This document shows, piece by piece, positions 1 to 12,400 of a DNA stretch of 64,000 bases. This DNA comes from Streptomyces sp. V2I9. Its GTDB lineage: Bacteria > Actinomycetota > Actinomycetes > Streptomycetales > Streptomycetaceae. Position 1 is the stretch's first letter. Each line of letters begins with the position of its first letter. The position numbers and the translations under genes are program-made. Location of the stretch: NCBI RefSeq assembly GCF_030817475.1, contig NZ_JAUSZJ010000002.1:6214626-6278625 (forward strand), read 5' to 3'. The notes below the pieces were generated by a model that searched no databases, was not told the DNA's origin, and was given only the letters and a program-made list of their open reading frames with translations.

Positions 1-422
1 GCGATGCCGGCCCGCTCGATGGTCTCCCAGGACACTTCCAGCAGGTGCCGCTGCTGCGGGTTGAGCGAGAGTGCCTCGCGCGGGGAGATGCCGAAGAACT
101 CCGCGTCGAACCCGGCGGCGTCGTGCAGGAACCCGCCCTCGCGGACGTACGCCTTGCCCGGCGCGTCGGGGTCGGGGTCGTACAGGCCCGCCACATCCCA
201 GCCGCGGTCGTCGGGGAAGGGACCGACGGCATCCGTCCCGGAGTCGACCAGCCGCCACAGGTCCTCGGGGGTGGTGACGCCCCCGGGCAGCCGGCAGCCC
301 ATACCTACGATGGCGATCGGCTCCCGGGAAGCGGCCTCCGCCTCCCGCAGTTTCTCGCGGGCCTGCCGCAGTTCGACGAGGGTGCGCTTCAGGTAATCAC
401 GAAGCCTGGTGTCATTGGTCAT
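1..422 (-). CDS. Type I modular PKS, N-terminal part only (runs off the left edge)
   Basis: The reading frame opens with ATG at 422 and is still open at position 1, so only about 140 residues are seen. They start with a short charged helix (MTNDTRLRDYLKRT...REKLREAEAA), the N-terminal docking coiled coil typical of PKS subunits that accept a chain from an upstream protein. A ketosynthase start follows (EPIAIVGMGCRLPGG, then the GWD..LYDPDP and FFGISPREA blocks). The ATG lies 11 bp after the stop of the preceding PKS, so the two are one operon. This protein should receive the diketide-extended AHBA chain from that PKS. Module number and content cannot be seen. Confidence 0.95.
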   Translation of the reverse strand, partial: MTNDTRLRDYLKRTLVELRQAREKLREAEAASREPIAIVGMGCRLPGGVTTPEDLWRLVDSGTDAVGPFPDDRGWDVAGLYDPDPDAPGKAYVREGGFLHDAAGFDAEFFGISPREALSLNPQQRHLLEVSWETIERAGI

Positions 423-433
423 TGCGGACTCCT

Positions 434-3400
434 TCACGCGTTCGGGGCCTGGGGCAGGTCCAGTTCGGCTTCCGCGAGCCGCATGATCTCTTCGTCGGTC
501 GCCAGCTCCAGGTCGGATTCGGCCGCAGCGCCGACGCCGTGCCATTTCGCCGCCAGCTCGCGCAGCCGCCCCGCCACCTCCGCGCGGTCGTCGGGTTCCA
601 GCAGCTGTCGGTCGAGCGATGCCTCCAGCCGTTGCAGTTCGGCGAGGACCGCGGCGGCCGCCCCGTCGACTCCTGAGCCGCCCTCTTCCTCCTCGCCGAA
701 GCCGAGCTGCTGTTCGACGTGGCGGGCGAGCGCGGTGGGGGTGGGATGGTCGAAGACCAGGGTCGCCGGCAGCCGCAGGCCGGTACTGGCGCCGATGCGG
801 TTGCGCAGGTCGACGGCGGCCAGCGAGTCGAAGCCGAGGTCCTTGAAGGCCTGGCGTCCGTCCACCGCCTCCGGTGCCGCGTGACCCAGCGTGGCAGCCG
901 TGTGCGCGAGCACCATGTCGACGAGCTGCTTCGACCGATCCGGCGCGGTGACCCGGCGCAGCCGGTCGAGGAAGGAGTCCGACGGCTCGGCGGCGGCCTG
1001 CCGTGCGGTGGGCCGCGTGCGGGGCACCAGGTCCCCGAGCACGGCGGGCGGGTTCGCCGACTGCCGGAGCGCGGTGAGGCTGAGCTTGACCGGCACCACC
1101 ACGGAGGGGCTCTGCGCAGAGCTGTCGCCGCGCAGCGCGGCGTCGAAGAGCAGCAGGCCCTCCTCGTCGCTCATCGCGAGCACTTCCCGCTTGAGGTGCC
1201 CGCGGGTGCCGTCCAGGAGCGCGCCGGTCATCTCGCTGGCCTGCTCCCACAGGCCCCAGGCCAGCGAGAGCCCGGGCAGTCCGAGCCGCCGCCGGTAGGC
1301 GGCCAGACCGTCGAGGAACCCGTTGCCTGCTGCGTAGTTGCCCTGGCCCGCGTTGCCCAGCGTGCCCGAGGCCGACGAGAACAGGACGAACGCCGACAGG
1401 CCCAGGTGCTCGGTGAGCCGGTGCAGGTTCCAGGCGCCGTCGACCTTCGGCCCGAAGACCCTGTCGACCCGCTCGGCGTCCAGCGAGGTGAGCACTCCGT
1501 CGTCCAGTACGGCGGCACTGTGGATCACGGCGGTGAGCGGGTGGTCCGCCGGGATACCCGTGAGGAGGCCGGCGACCGCGGCGCGGTCACCGATGTCGGC
1601 GGCCGCGACGGTCACGGTGGCGCCCAGGGCGGTGAGTTCGTCGCGCAGCCGCCCGGCCTCCGGGGCGTCGGAGCCGCGCCGGCTGGTGAGCAGCAGGTGC
1701 CGTACACCGTGGTGGGTGACGAGCCGCCGGGCGACCAGTGCGCCCAAGGTGCCGGTGCCCCCGGTGATCAGGACGGTGCCTTCCGCGTCCAGTCCGGCCG
1801 GTCCGGCCTCCTCGGGCCGCAGCCGGGTCAGCCGTGGTACGAGGATGGCACCGTCGCGCAGGGCCAGTTGAGGTTCACCGGTGGCGACCGCGGCGGGCAG
1901 CAGCGCCCGGGACGCGGCCGTGTCGTCCACGTCGACCAGAACCACCTGTCCGGGGTTCTCCGACTGCGCCACCCGGGCCAGTCCCCACACCGAGGCCATG
2001 GCCGGGTCGTGCCGCGCGTCACGGGTGAGGATCACCAGTGGGGTGGCGGGCTCGGCCGTGTCCAGGTGCGCCTTGACCGCCTCCAGCGCACGGGTGGCCA
2101 GCTCCCTGGAGCGCCGGGGCAGATCCTCGTCCGCAGCGCGGTTGTCCGTCAGGTCCAGCACGGTGTCCGGCACCGGCTCGGCCGACGGCCGCGCGTCGTC
2201 CACCCGGAGCTCCGTCCACCCGGTGGTGAACAGCATGTCGGCCACACCGGTCCCGGCGCCGACCCGGTGGACGTCCACGGGACGGGTGACGAGGCTGCCG
2301 ACCGAGGCCACCGGGGCGCCCGTCGGGTCGGTCGCCTCCACCGTGATGTCGTCGGCGCCCACCGGGCCGACCCGCACCCGCAGGGCGGTGGCACCGGTCG
2401 CGTGCAGCACGGCGTCGTTCCAGGCGAACGGCAGCCGGGCCGGTGCCTCCTCGCCGCGGCGGCTCGGCAGGAACGCGGCGGCGTGCAGGGCCGAGTCCAG
2501 CAGCGCCGGGTGGAGCAGGAAGGCGGAGAGGTCGGTGTCGTCCGGCAGCTCCACCTCGGCGAAGACCTCCTCGCCCCGAGTCCAGACGGACCGCAGGCCC
2601 CGGAACAGCGGGCCGAATTCGAAGCCGGCCGCGCGCTGTTCGTCGTAGAAGCCGTCCACCGCGACGGGTTCGGCGCCCACGGGCGGCCAGCTCTCCGGTC
2701 CGACGGCCGGCGCCGGGCGGGGCTCGGTGTGGAGGTGTCCGGCGACGTGCCGGGTCCAGGCCGCGTCCACGTCGGCGCCATCGGCTCGGGAGTGCACGGT
2801 GACCGGCCGCAGGCCGGTGTCGTCGGCCTCTCCGACGAAGACCCGCAGCTGCGTCCCGCCGGTCTCCGGGAGCGTCAGCGGCGCCTCCACCACCAGCTCC
2901 GACACCGCGGTCGCCCCCAGCTCGTCACCCGCGCGGAACACGAGTTCCAGCAGCGCGGTGCCCGGCACCAGCACCGTCCCCGAGAGGGCGTGTTCGGCCA
3001 GCCAGGGCTGGGTGCGCAGGGAGACCCGGTTGGTGAACACCGCCGCGTCCGACTCCGGAAGCCGCACGACCGCGCCGAGCAGCGGATGGCCGCTGCCGTC
3101 CAGGCCCACCGCACCGATGTCGGTGGCCTTGCCGTCCGTCTTGAGCCAGTAGTGGTGGTGTTGGAAGGGGTAGGTGGGGAGGGGGGTGTGGGTGGTGGTG
3201 TGGGTGGTGGTGGGTGTGGTGTGGGTGGGGTGCCAGGTGGGGGTGTGGTGGGTGTGTACGTGGAGGTGGGCGAGGGCGGTGTGGAAGGTGGTGGGTTCGT
3301 GTTGGTTGCGGCGGAGGGTGGGGAGGGTGGTGGTGGGGGTGGTGGTGTGTTGGGTGAGGGTTTCCTGGATGGCGGGGGTGAGGACGGGGTGGGGGCTGAT

Positions 3401-6400
3401 TTCGATGAAGGTGTGGTGGCCGGTGTCGGTGAGGGTGGTGGTGGCGGTGTGGAAGTGGACGGTTTGGCGGAGGTTTCGGTACCAGTAGTCGGCGTTGAGG
3501 TGGGGGCCGGTGATCCAGGTGGTGTCGGTGGTGGAGTACATGGGGGTGGTGGGTGTGTGGGGGGTGATGTCGTGGAGGAGGTGGGTGAGTTCTTCGTGGA
3601 GTTGTTCGACGTGGTGGGTGTGGGAGGCGTAGTCGACGGGGATTTTGCGGGCTCGGATGTTGTGGCTGTTGAGTTGGGTGTGGAGGTCGTCGATGGCGGT
3701 GGGGTCGCCGGCGATGACGGTGGTGGTGGGGCCGTTGATGGTGGCGATGTCGATGGTGTGTTGGTGGGGGGTGGTCCAGGGGGTGAGTTCGGTGTGGGGG
3801 AGGGGGACGGACATCATGGCGCCGTGGCCGGCGAGTTGGCGGGCGATGGCTTGGCTGCGGAGGGCGATGATGCGGGCGGCGTCGTCGAGGGTGAGGGCGC
3901 CGGCGATGTGGGCGGCGGCGATTTCGCCTTGGGAGTGGCCGATGACGGCGTCGGGGTGGATGCCGTGGTGTTGCCACATGCGGGCGAGTGCGGTCATGAC
4001 GGCGAAGGTGACGGGTTGGACGACGTCGACGCGGTCGAGGGTGGGGGCGTCGGGGGTTTGGCGGAGGACGTCGGTGACGGTCCAGTTCTGGTGGGGGGCG
4101 AGGGCGGTGTCGCAGGCGTTGATGGTGTGGGTGAAGACGGGGTGGGTGTCGAGGAGGGTGGCGCCCATGCCGGCCCATTGGGTGCCTTGGCCGGGGAAGA
4201 CGAAGACGGTTTTGCCGGTGGTGGTGGGGGTGCCGGTGGTGAGGGCGGGGTCGGGGGTGTGGGTGGTGAGTGCGGTGAGGGCGCGGTGGAGGTCGTCGTG
4301 GTGGGTTGCGGTGATGACGGCGCGGTGGTGGTGGTGGGGTCGGTGGGTGAGTTGGTGGGCGATGTGGGTGGGGGTGTGGTGGGGGTGTTGTTCGAGGTGG
4401 TGGAGGAGGCGTCGGGCGGTGTCGGTGAGGGCTTGGGGGGTGGCGGCGGACAGGGGCCAGGTGATGACTTCGTCGGTGGTGTCGGGTTCGTCGTGGGTGG
4501 TGGTGTCGGGGGTGGTGGGGGCTTCCTCCAGGATCACGTGAGCGTTCGTCCCACTCACACCGAACGCCGAGATGCCGATACGCCGAGGCCGGTCCGCTTC
4601 CGGCCAGGGCACCTCCTCGGTCAGCAGCCGCACCTCGCCGGCCGACCAGTCGACATGCGGTGTCGGTGCGTCCACATGGAGGGTGCGGGGCAGCGCACCG
4701 TGGCGCATGGCCAGCACGGACTTCACGACCCCCGCCATGCCCGCGGCCGCCTGGGTGTGACCGATGTTGGACTTGAGCGACCCCAGCCACAGGGGCCGTC
4801 CCTGCTCCCGGTCCTGCCCGTAGGTGCTGATCACCGCCTGTGCCTCGATGGGGTCGCCGAGGGTGGTGCCGGTGCCGTGCGCCTCGACGGCGTCGACGTC
4901 CCGGGCTCGGAGACGTGCGTTGGCGAGGGCTTGGTTGATGACGCGTTGTTGGGAGGGGCCGTTGGGTGCGGTGAGGCCGTTGGAGGCGCCGTCCTGGTTG
5001 ACGGCGGAGCCTGCGACGAGGGCGAGGACGGTGTGGCCGTTGCGGCGGGCGTCGGAGAGGCGTTCGAGGAGGACGAGGGCGACGCCTTCGGACCAGCCGG
5101 TGCCGTCGGCCGCGGCGGCGAAGGCCTTGCAGCGGGCGTCCGCCGCCAGGCCCCGCTGCCGCGAGAACTCCACGAACGTCGACGGCCGAGCCATCACCGC
5201 GACGCCTCCGGCCAGGGCCAGATCGCACTCGCCGGAGCGCAGTGACTGGGCGGCCAGGTGCAGGGCCACCAGCGACGACGAGCACGCCGTGTCCACCGTC
5301 ACCGCCGGACCCTCGAACCCGAACGTGTAGGCCACCCGGCCGGACAGCACACTCGGCAGGTTGTTGTGCGAGGTGTAACCGTCCACACCCTCCCCGATCA
5401 GGTCCGCACCGATGGTGTATCCCGTGTGGAACCCACCGGCGAACACCCCCGTCCGGCTGCCGCGGAGCGCGGTGACATCGACACCGGCCCGCTCGAAGAC
5501 CTCCCAGGAACTCTCCAGGAGAACCCGGTGCTGGGGGTCCATCGCCAGTGCCTCACGCGGAGAGATCTTGAAGAACGAGGCGTCGAAGTCCCCCGCGCCG
5601 TCGAGGAAACCGCCTCGGCGGGTGTACGTCTTGCCGGGAACCCCGGGCTCGGGGTCGTAGATGGCGTCGATGTCCCAGCCGCGGTCCGTCGGGAAGTCGG
5701 ACAGCGCCTCGCCACCCGAGGCCAGCAACTCCCACAGGTCCTCGGGGGAGGCGATGCCGCCCGGCAGCCGGCATGCCATGGAGACGATCACGACCGGGTC
5801 GTCCTCGGCCGGACCGGCAGCCGCCGGGGCGGTGGCCCCCTCCGCGTCGCCGGAAAGCTCGTCCAGTACGAACCGGGCCAGCGCGCGCGGAGTCGGGTGG
5901 TCGAAGAGCAGGGTGGTCGGCAGTCGTAGCCCGAAGTCCTTGACGAGGGCGTTGCGCAGCTGCACCGACGTCATGGAGTCGAAGCCCTGGTCCGTGAACG
6001 CGGTCTCCGCGGCCACGTTCGTGGTGTCACGGTGCCCCAGCACGGCCGCCGCGTGGGTCCGCACCGCGTCGAGCACCGCGGCCTCGCGGTCCCCCTCGGA
6101 CAGCGTGGCCAGCCGAGCGGCGAGGCCCGAACCGGACCGCTCACCGCCCGCCGAGCCCTCCAGTTCCCGCAACGCCGCGCCCACCTCCGGCAGTTCGCTC
6201 AGCAGCGAGCTGGGCCGGGCGGCGGTGAAGCCGGGGGCGAACCGGGACCAGTCGATGTCCGCGACCGACACGGTCGTCTCGTCGTGTTCCACCGCGTGCA
6301 CCAGCGCCCGCAGGGCCGGTTCCGGGTCCATGGCGACCACACCCAGCCGGGCGAGCCGCTCGGCGGCGCCGTCCACCGCACCGAGTCCCGCTCCTGCCCA

Positions 6401-9400
6401 GGAGCCCCAGGCGATCGAGGTCGCCGTGCGGCCGCGGGCACGCCGCTGCCGGGCCAGCGCGTCGAGGAAGGCGTTCGCCGCGGCGTAGGCACCCTGGCCG
6501 CCACCGCCCCACACCCCGGCATTGGACGAGATCAGCACGAAGGCGTCGAGCGGCCGGTCGCCGAGCACGTCGTCCAGGTTCCGGGCGCCGAGCACCTTGC
6601 CCGCGATGATGCGGGAGAACTCCTCCGCCGAGGTCTCGGCGATCGAGCTCTGCTGGCCCGCGCCCGCCGCGTGGACGACGGCGGTCAGCGGCCGGTCGTC
6701 CGGTACGGTCTCGATCACGGCGGCCAGCGCGTCCCGGTCGGCCACGTCGCACGCGGCCACCGTCACGGCGGCGCCCGACTCCTCCAGTGCGGCCACCTGT
6801 TCCCGCACACCCTCGGCCTCCGCGCCGCCACGGCTGACCAGCAGCAGGTGCTCCGCGCCGGCGGCGGCGAGCCGGCGGGCGATCTGCCCGCCGACACCGC
6901 CGGTACCGCCGGTGATCAGTACCGTCCCGCGCGGTGTCCAGGTCCGCCGTCCGGCGGCCCCGTCCGACGCCGCCCGCACCAGCCGCCGCCCGAACACACC
7001 GGAGGGACGGATCGCGACCTGGTCCTCGTCCCCCTGACCGCGCAGCACACCGGCCAGATACCGCAGCGCCTGCTCGTCCGGCTCGGCCGGCAGATCCACC
7101 GAACCGCCCCACAACCGCGGGTGCTCCAGCCCGGCAACCAGGCCGAACCCCCAGGTGAGCGCATCCGCAGGGCCGATCCACGGACCGTCCTGCGCCTCCG
7201 CCCCGCCCATGGTCACGGACCACAGCGGCGCGGTGACACCGAGGTCCGCCAGCGCCGGTACCAGAGCGGCCAGCAGCATCAGGCCGTTGGGCACGGCCGG
7301 GAAGCCGGTGTGCGGCCGCTCGTCCAGGGAGAGGAACGACAGGACACCGCTGAACCCGGCGGACGCCACTCCCGCCGCCGCCAGCCGGTCGGACGCCGCC
7401 GTCCGGTCGCCGTCCGCGGTCTCCAGCACCACGCAGTCCGCGCCGTAGCCCCGCAGACCGTCCAGGACCCTGGTCACCCGGGTGTCCTCGGCGAAGCCGG
7501 CGGGAACGACCGCGAGCCAGGTGCCGGAGAACCGGTCCGAGGTGACGACCCCCAGCCGTCGCCAGACGACGTGGTACCGCCACGACTCCACCGCGTGCTC
7601 GTGCCGCGTGCGCCGCCGCCAATCGGTCAGAGCCGGCAGAGCGGACGCGACCACCTCGCGGTCCCGTTCGCCGGTGACGTCGAGCGTGCTGGTGAGCGCC
7701 TCCACGTCCGCCCGGTCCACCGCCTCCCAGAACCGTGCCTCGTACGGGTCGGCGACCGCGGTGGAGTCCGGGGCCGTGGGCTCGGGCCAGTAGTGGTGGT
7801 GTTGGAAGGGGTAGGTGGGGAGGGGGGTGTGGGTGGTGGTGTGGGTGGTGGTGGGTGTGGTGTGGGTGGGGTGCCAGGTGGGGGTGTGGTGGGTGTGGGT
7901 GTGGAGGTGGGCGAGGGCGGTGTGGAAGGTGGTGGGTTCGTGTTGGTTGCGGCGGAGGGTGGGGAGGGTGGTGGTGGGGGTGGTGGTGTGTTGGGTGAGG
8001 GTTTCCTGGATGGCGGGGGTGAGGACGGGGTGGGGGCTGATTTCGATGAAGGTGTGGTGGCCGGTGTCGGTGAGGGTGGTGGTGGCGGTGTGGAAGTGGA
8101 CGGTTTGGCGGAGGTTTCGGTACCAGTAGTCGGCGTTGAGGTGGGGGCCGGTGATCCAGGTGGTGTCGGTGGTGGAGTACATGGGGGTGGTGGGTGTGTG
8201 GGGGGTGATGTCGTGGAGGAGGTGGGTGAGTTCTTCGTGGAGTTGTTCGACGTGGTGGGTGTGGGAGGCGTAGTCGACGGGGATTTTGCGGGCTCGGATG
8301 TTGTGGTTGTTGAGTTGGGTGTGGAGGTCGTCGATGGCGGTGGGGTCGCCGGCGATGACGGTGGTGGTGGGGCCGTTGATGGTGGCGATGTCGATGGTGT
8401 GTTGGTGGGGGGTGGTCCAGGGGGTGAGTTCGGTGTGGGGGAGGGGGACGGACATCATGGCGCCGTGGCCGGCGAGTTGGCGGGCGATGGCTTGGCTGCG
8501 GAGGGCGATGATGCGGGCGGCGTCGTCGAGGGTGAGGGCGCCGGCGATGTGGGCGGCGGCGATTTCGCCTTGGGAGTGGCCGATGACGGCGTCGGGGTGG
8601 ATGCCGTGGTGTTGCCACATGCGGGCGAGTGCGGTCATGACGGCGAAGGTGACGGGTTGGACGACGTCGACGCGGTCGAGGGTGGGGGCGTCGGGGGTTT
8701 GGCGGAGGACGTCGGTGACGGTCCAGTTCTGGTGGGGGGCGAGGGCGGTGTCGCAGGCGTTGATGGTGTGGGTGAAGACGGGGTGGGTGTCGAGGAGGGT
8801 GGCGCCCATGCCGGCCCATTGGGTGCCTTGGCCGGGGAAGACGAAGACGGTTTTGCCGGTGGTGGTGGGGGTGCCGGTGGTGAGGGCGGGGTCGGGGGTG
8901 TGGGTGGTGAGTGCGGTGAGGGCGCGGTGGAGGTCGTTGTGGTGGGTTGCGGTGATGACGGCGCGGTGGTGGTGGTGGGGTCGGTGGGTGAGTTGGTGGG
9001 CGATGTGGGTGGGGGTGTGGTGGGGGTGTTGTTCGAGGTGGTGGAGGAGGCGTCGGGCGGTGTCGGTGAGGGCTTGGGGGGTGGCGGCGGACAGGGGCCA
9101 GGTGATGACTTCGTCGGTGGTGTCGGGTTCGTCGTGGGTGGTGGTGTCGGGGGTGGTGGGGGCTTCCTCCAGGATCACGTGAGCGTTCGTCCCACTCACA
9201 CCGAAGGCGGAGACGGCGGCGCGGCGGGGGTGGGTGGTGTGGGTCCAGGGGCGGGGTTGGGTGAGGAGTTGGACGGTGTTGGTGGTCCAGTCGACGTGGG
9301 GGGTGGGTCGGTCGATGTGGAGGGTGCGGGGCATGGTGCGGTGGTGGAGGGCGAGGACGGTTTTGATGATGCCGGCGACGCCTGCGGCGGCTTGGGTGTG

Positions 9401-12400
9401 GCCGATGTTGGATTTGAGGGAGCCGAGCCAGAGGGGGTGGTCGGGGTCGCGGTGGCGGCCGTAGGTGTTGATGAGGGCTTGGGCTTCGATGGGGTCGCCG
9501 AGGGTGGTGCCGGTGCCGTGGGCTTCGACGAGGTCGATGTCGTGGGGGTGGAGTCGTGCGTTGGTGAGGGCTTGGTTGATGACGCGTTGTTGGGAGGGGC
9601 CGTTGGGTGCGGTGAGGCCGTTGGAGGCGCCGTCCTGGTTGACGGCGGAGCCTGCGACGAGGGCGAGGACGGTGTGGCCGTTGCGGCGGGCGTCGGAGAG
9701 GCGTTCGAGGAGGACGAGGGCGACGCCTTCGGACCAGCCGGTGCCGTCGGCGGCGGCGGCGAAGGCCTTGCAGCGGGCGTCCGGCGCCAGCCCCCGCTGC
9801 CGCGAGAACTCCACGAAGGAGGTCGGCTGCGCCATCACCGCGACGCCTCCGGCCAGGGCCAGGTCGCACTCGCCGGAGCGCAGTGACTGGGCGGCCAGGT
9901 GCAGGGCCACCAGCGACGACGAGCACGCCGTGTCCACCGTCACCGCCGGACCCTCGAACCCGAACGTGTAGGCCACCCGGCCCGAGACGACGGCGGAGGC
10001 TGTCCCGGTGCTCCGGTATCCCTCGGTGTCGTCGTCCGAGCCCGCGAGGCTCACGTCGTACTCCTGGTTCATCACGCCGGCGAACACCCCGGTCCGGCTG
10101 CCCTGCAGCGAGGTGACGTCGACGCTCGCGCGTTCGAACAGCTCCCACGAGGTCTCCAGGAAGACCCGCTGCTGGGGGTCCATCGCCAGCGCCTCACGCG
10201 GGGAGATCCGGAAGAAGTCCGCGTCGAACCCGGTGGCGTCCTGGAGGAAGCCGCCCTCGCGGACATAGGTCGTGCCGGACCGCTCGGGGTCGGGGTCGTA
10301 CAGCCCCGCCAGATCCCAGCCCCGGTCCGAGGGGAACGCGGTGATCCCGTCGAGACCCTGGTCGACGAAGGTCCACAGATCCTCGGGGGAGGTGATGCCA
10401 CCCGGCAGCCGGCACGCCATGGAGACGATCACGACCGGGTCGTCCTCGGCCGGAGCGCGGCCCTCCACCGTCGCGGTGGTGCTCTCCTCGGCACCACCGG
10501 ACAACTCGTCCAGCACGAATCGGGCCACTGCCTCCGGGGTCGGACGGTCGAAGGCCAGAGTGACCGGCAGCGGCAGGCCCGTCACCTCCACCAGGAGGTT
10601 CCGCAACTGCACGGCCTGGAGCGAGCCGAAGCCGATCTCCTTGAAGGCCCGACGCGGTGCCACGGTGTCCCGGGCCCGCCCGGCGGTCTCCGCCGCCGCG
10701 TCGCACACCGCGGTGACGAGGGTTCGCAGCCGCTCGGCCTCGGTCAGGCCGGCGAGCCGTGCCCGGAACTCCTCCGCCCGCCCGGTGTCCGCCGACACCC
10801 CCGCCGAGGTGTCGATCAGTCCGCGCAGCATCGCCGGAACGATGTCGCCACCGTGCAGCGTCATCGGGTCGAGCTTCAGTGCGCTGACCGCCGCCTCGCC
10901 GGACATCAGCGCGGCGTCGACCACCGTGAGCAGCTCACGCAGGGCCAGGGTGCCCACGCCCGACGGCAGGGCCGTCTCCGGTTCGTCGGCCCACGGCCCC
11001 ACGGACACCGACAGCCCCGCCCGGCCCTCGGCCCGCCGCCGCAGCGCCAGCGCGTCGCAGTACGCGGCCACTGCCGCTTCCTCCGGGGCGTGGGCCGTGC
11101 CCAGCGTGCCCGCGGCCGAGGGCAGCAGCACCAGGGCCGCCCCCTCCACGGTGGCGGTCACCTCGTCCAGCGCCGCCGCCTGCGCTGCCGCGAGCCGGAA
11201 CGGACCCGTGGGGACGTGCACCACACCGGCGAGCGGACGGCGCAGCCCCGTCAGCACCTCACGCAGCGCCGCGCGGTCGGTGAGATCGCAGCCGGACACC
11301 GTCACCGTCGCCTTGAGCCCGGTCAATTCGGCCGCGAGACCGGCGACGGAGAGGTCGTCCTCGCCCCGCTCGCCGATCAGCACCAGGTGCCGGACGCCGT
11401 GACCGGCCACGAGGTGGCGTGCCACCGCAGCACCGGCCACCGTGTCGGCGCCCGCCACGACCGCGGTACGCGCCGGACCGAACACCGTTTCCCCGCCGGA
11501 GCGCACGGCCAGCCGCTCCAGCGACGGCCGGACGACGCTGCCGGCCCTTACGGCCACCTGCGGTTCGTTCCCCGCCGCCACGGCACGCAGCAGCTCCGCG
11601 GGCAGCGCGGCACCGGGGGCGGCCGCCGCCTCCAGGTCCACGTGCGCGAGCCGGTCGCCGTGCCCGTTCCGCAACCCGCGTAACAGTCCCGCCACCGCGG
11701 CCTGCGCGGGGTGGGGCGTCTCGGCCGGACCGGTGGCGACCCCACCGCGGGTGAGGACGACCAACCGCGCCGGGGAGGGCCACCCCTGATCCAGCCACGC
11801 CCGCACACGGGCGGACACGTCCGCCACGAGACCCGCCGGATCCGCATCCGGTGCACCTGCGGGCACCACCACCACGTCGGCCGGCGCGGTCCCGGCGGGC
11901 GGCACCCCGTCCACCAGGCACGTCACCTCGGCTCCGGCCGACTCCAGACCGGCGACCAGGTCCGCGTCACCTTCTGCGGCGATCACCCACCGCGGACCGG
12001 CCGGGTCCGCGCCCGCCGCTGCACCGGCGGCGCCGGAGACGGCCGGCCCCTCCGGCGGCAGCGGCAGCCAGTCGGCCCGGAACAGGTGCTCGTAGGAACT
12101 GCTGCCGGCGGCCCGGAGCCGGGCGGGCCGGTCCAGCAACAGGCGCCGGGTGACCTTGCCGGAACCGGTACGCGGAATGTGCGTGACCTCGTACAGTTCC
12201 TCGGGCACCTTGAAGTAGGACAGCCGTTCGCGGCAGGCGGCGAACAGCGCGTCCGTGTCGAGCCCTTCCGGACCCGGCACCAGGAAGGCGACGGGGACCT
12301 CGCCCAGGATGTCGTGGGCCTTGCCGGCCACGGCGACGTCCGCCACACCGGGCACGTCCCGGAGCACGTCCTCGATCTCACCCGGGTGGATGTTCTCGCC

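Noticed and set aside
719..5245. Very long plus-strand open frames across the PKS (also 6032-9886)
   Set aside because: They are antisense shadows of a GC-rich, codon-biased gene; the Gly/Val/Glu-rich translations show no domain, and the minus strand gives full PKS domains.
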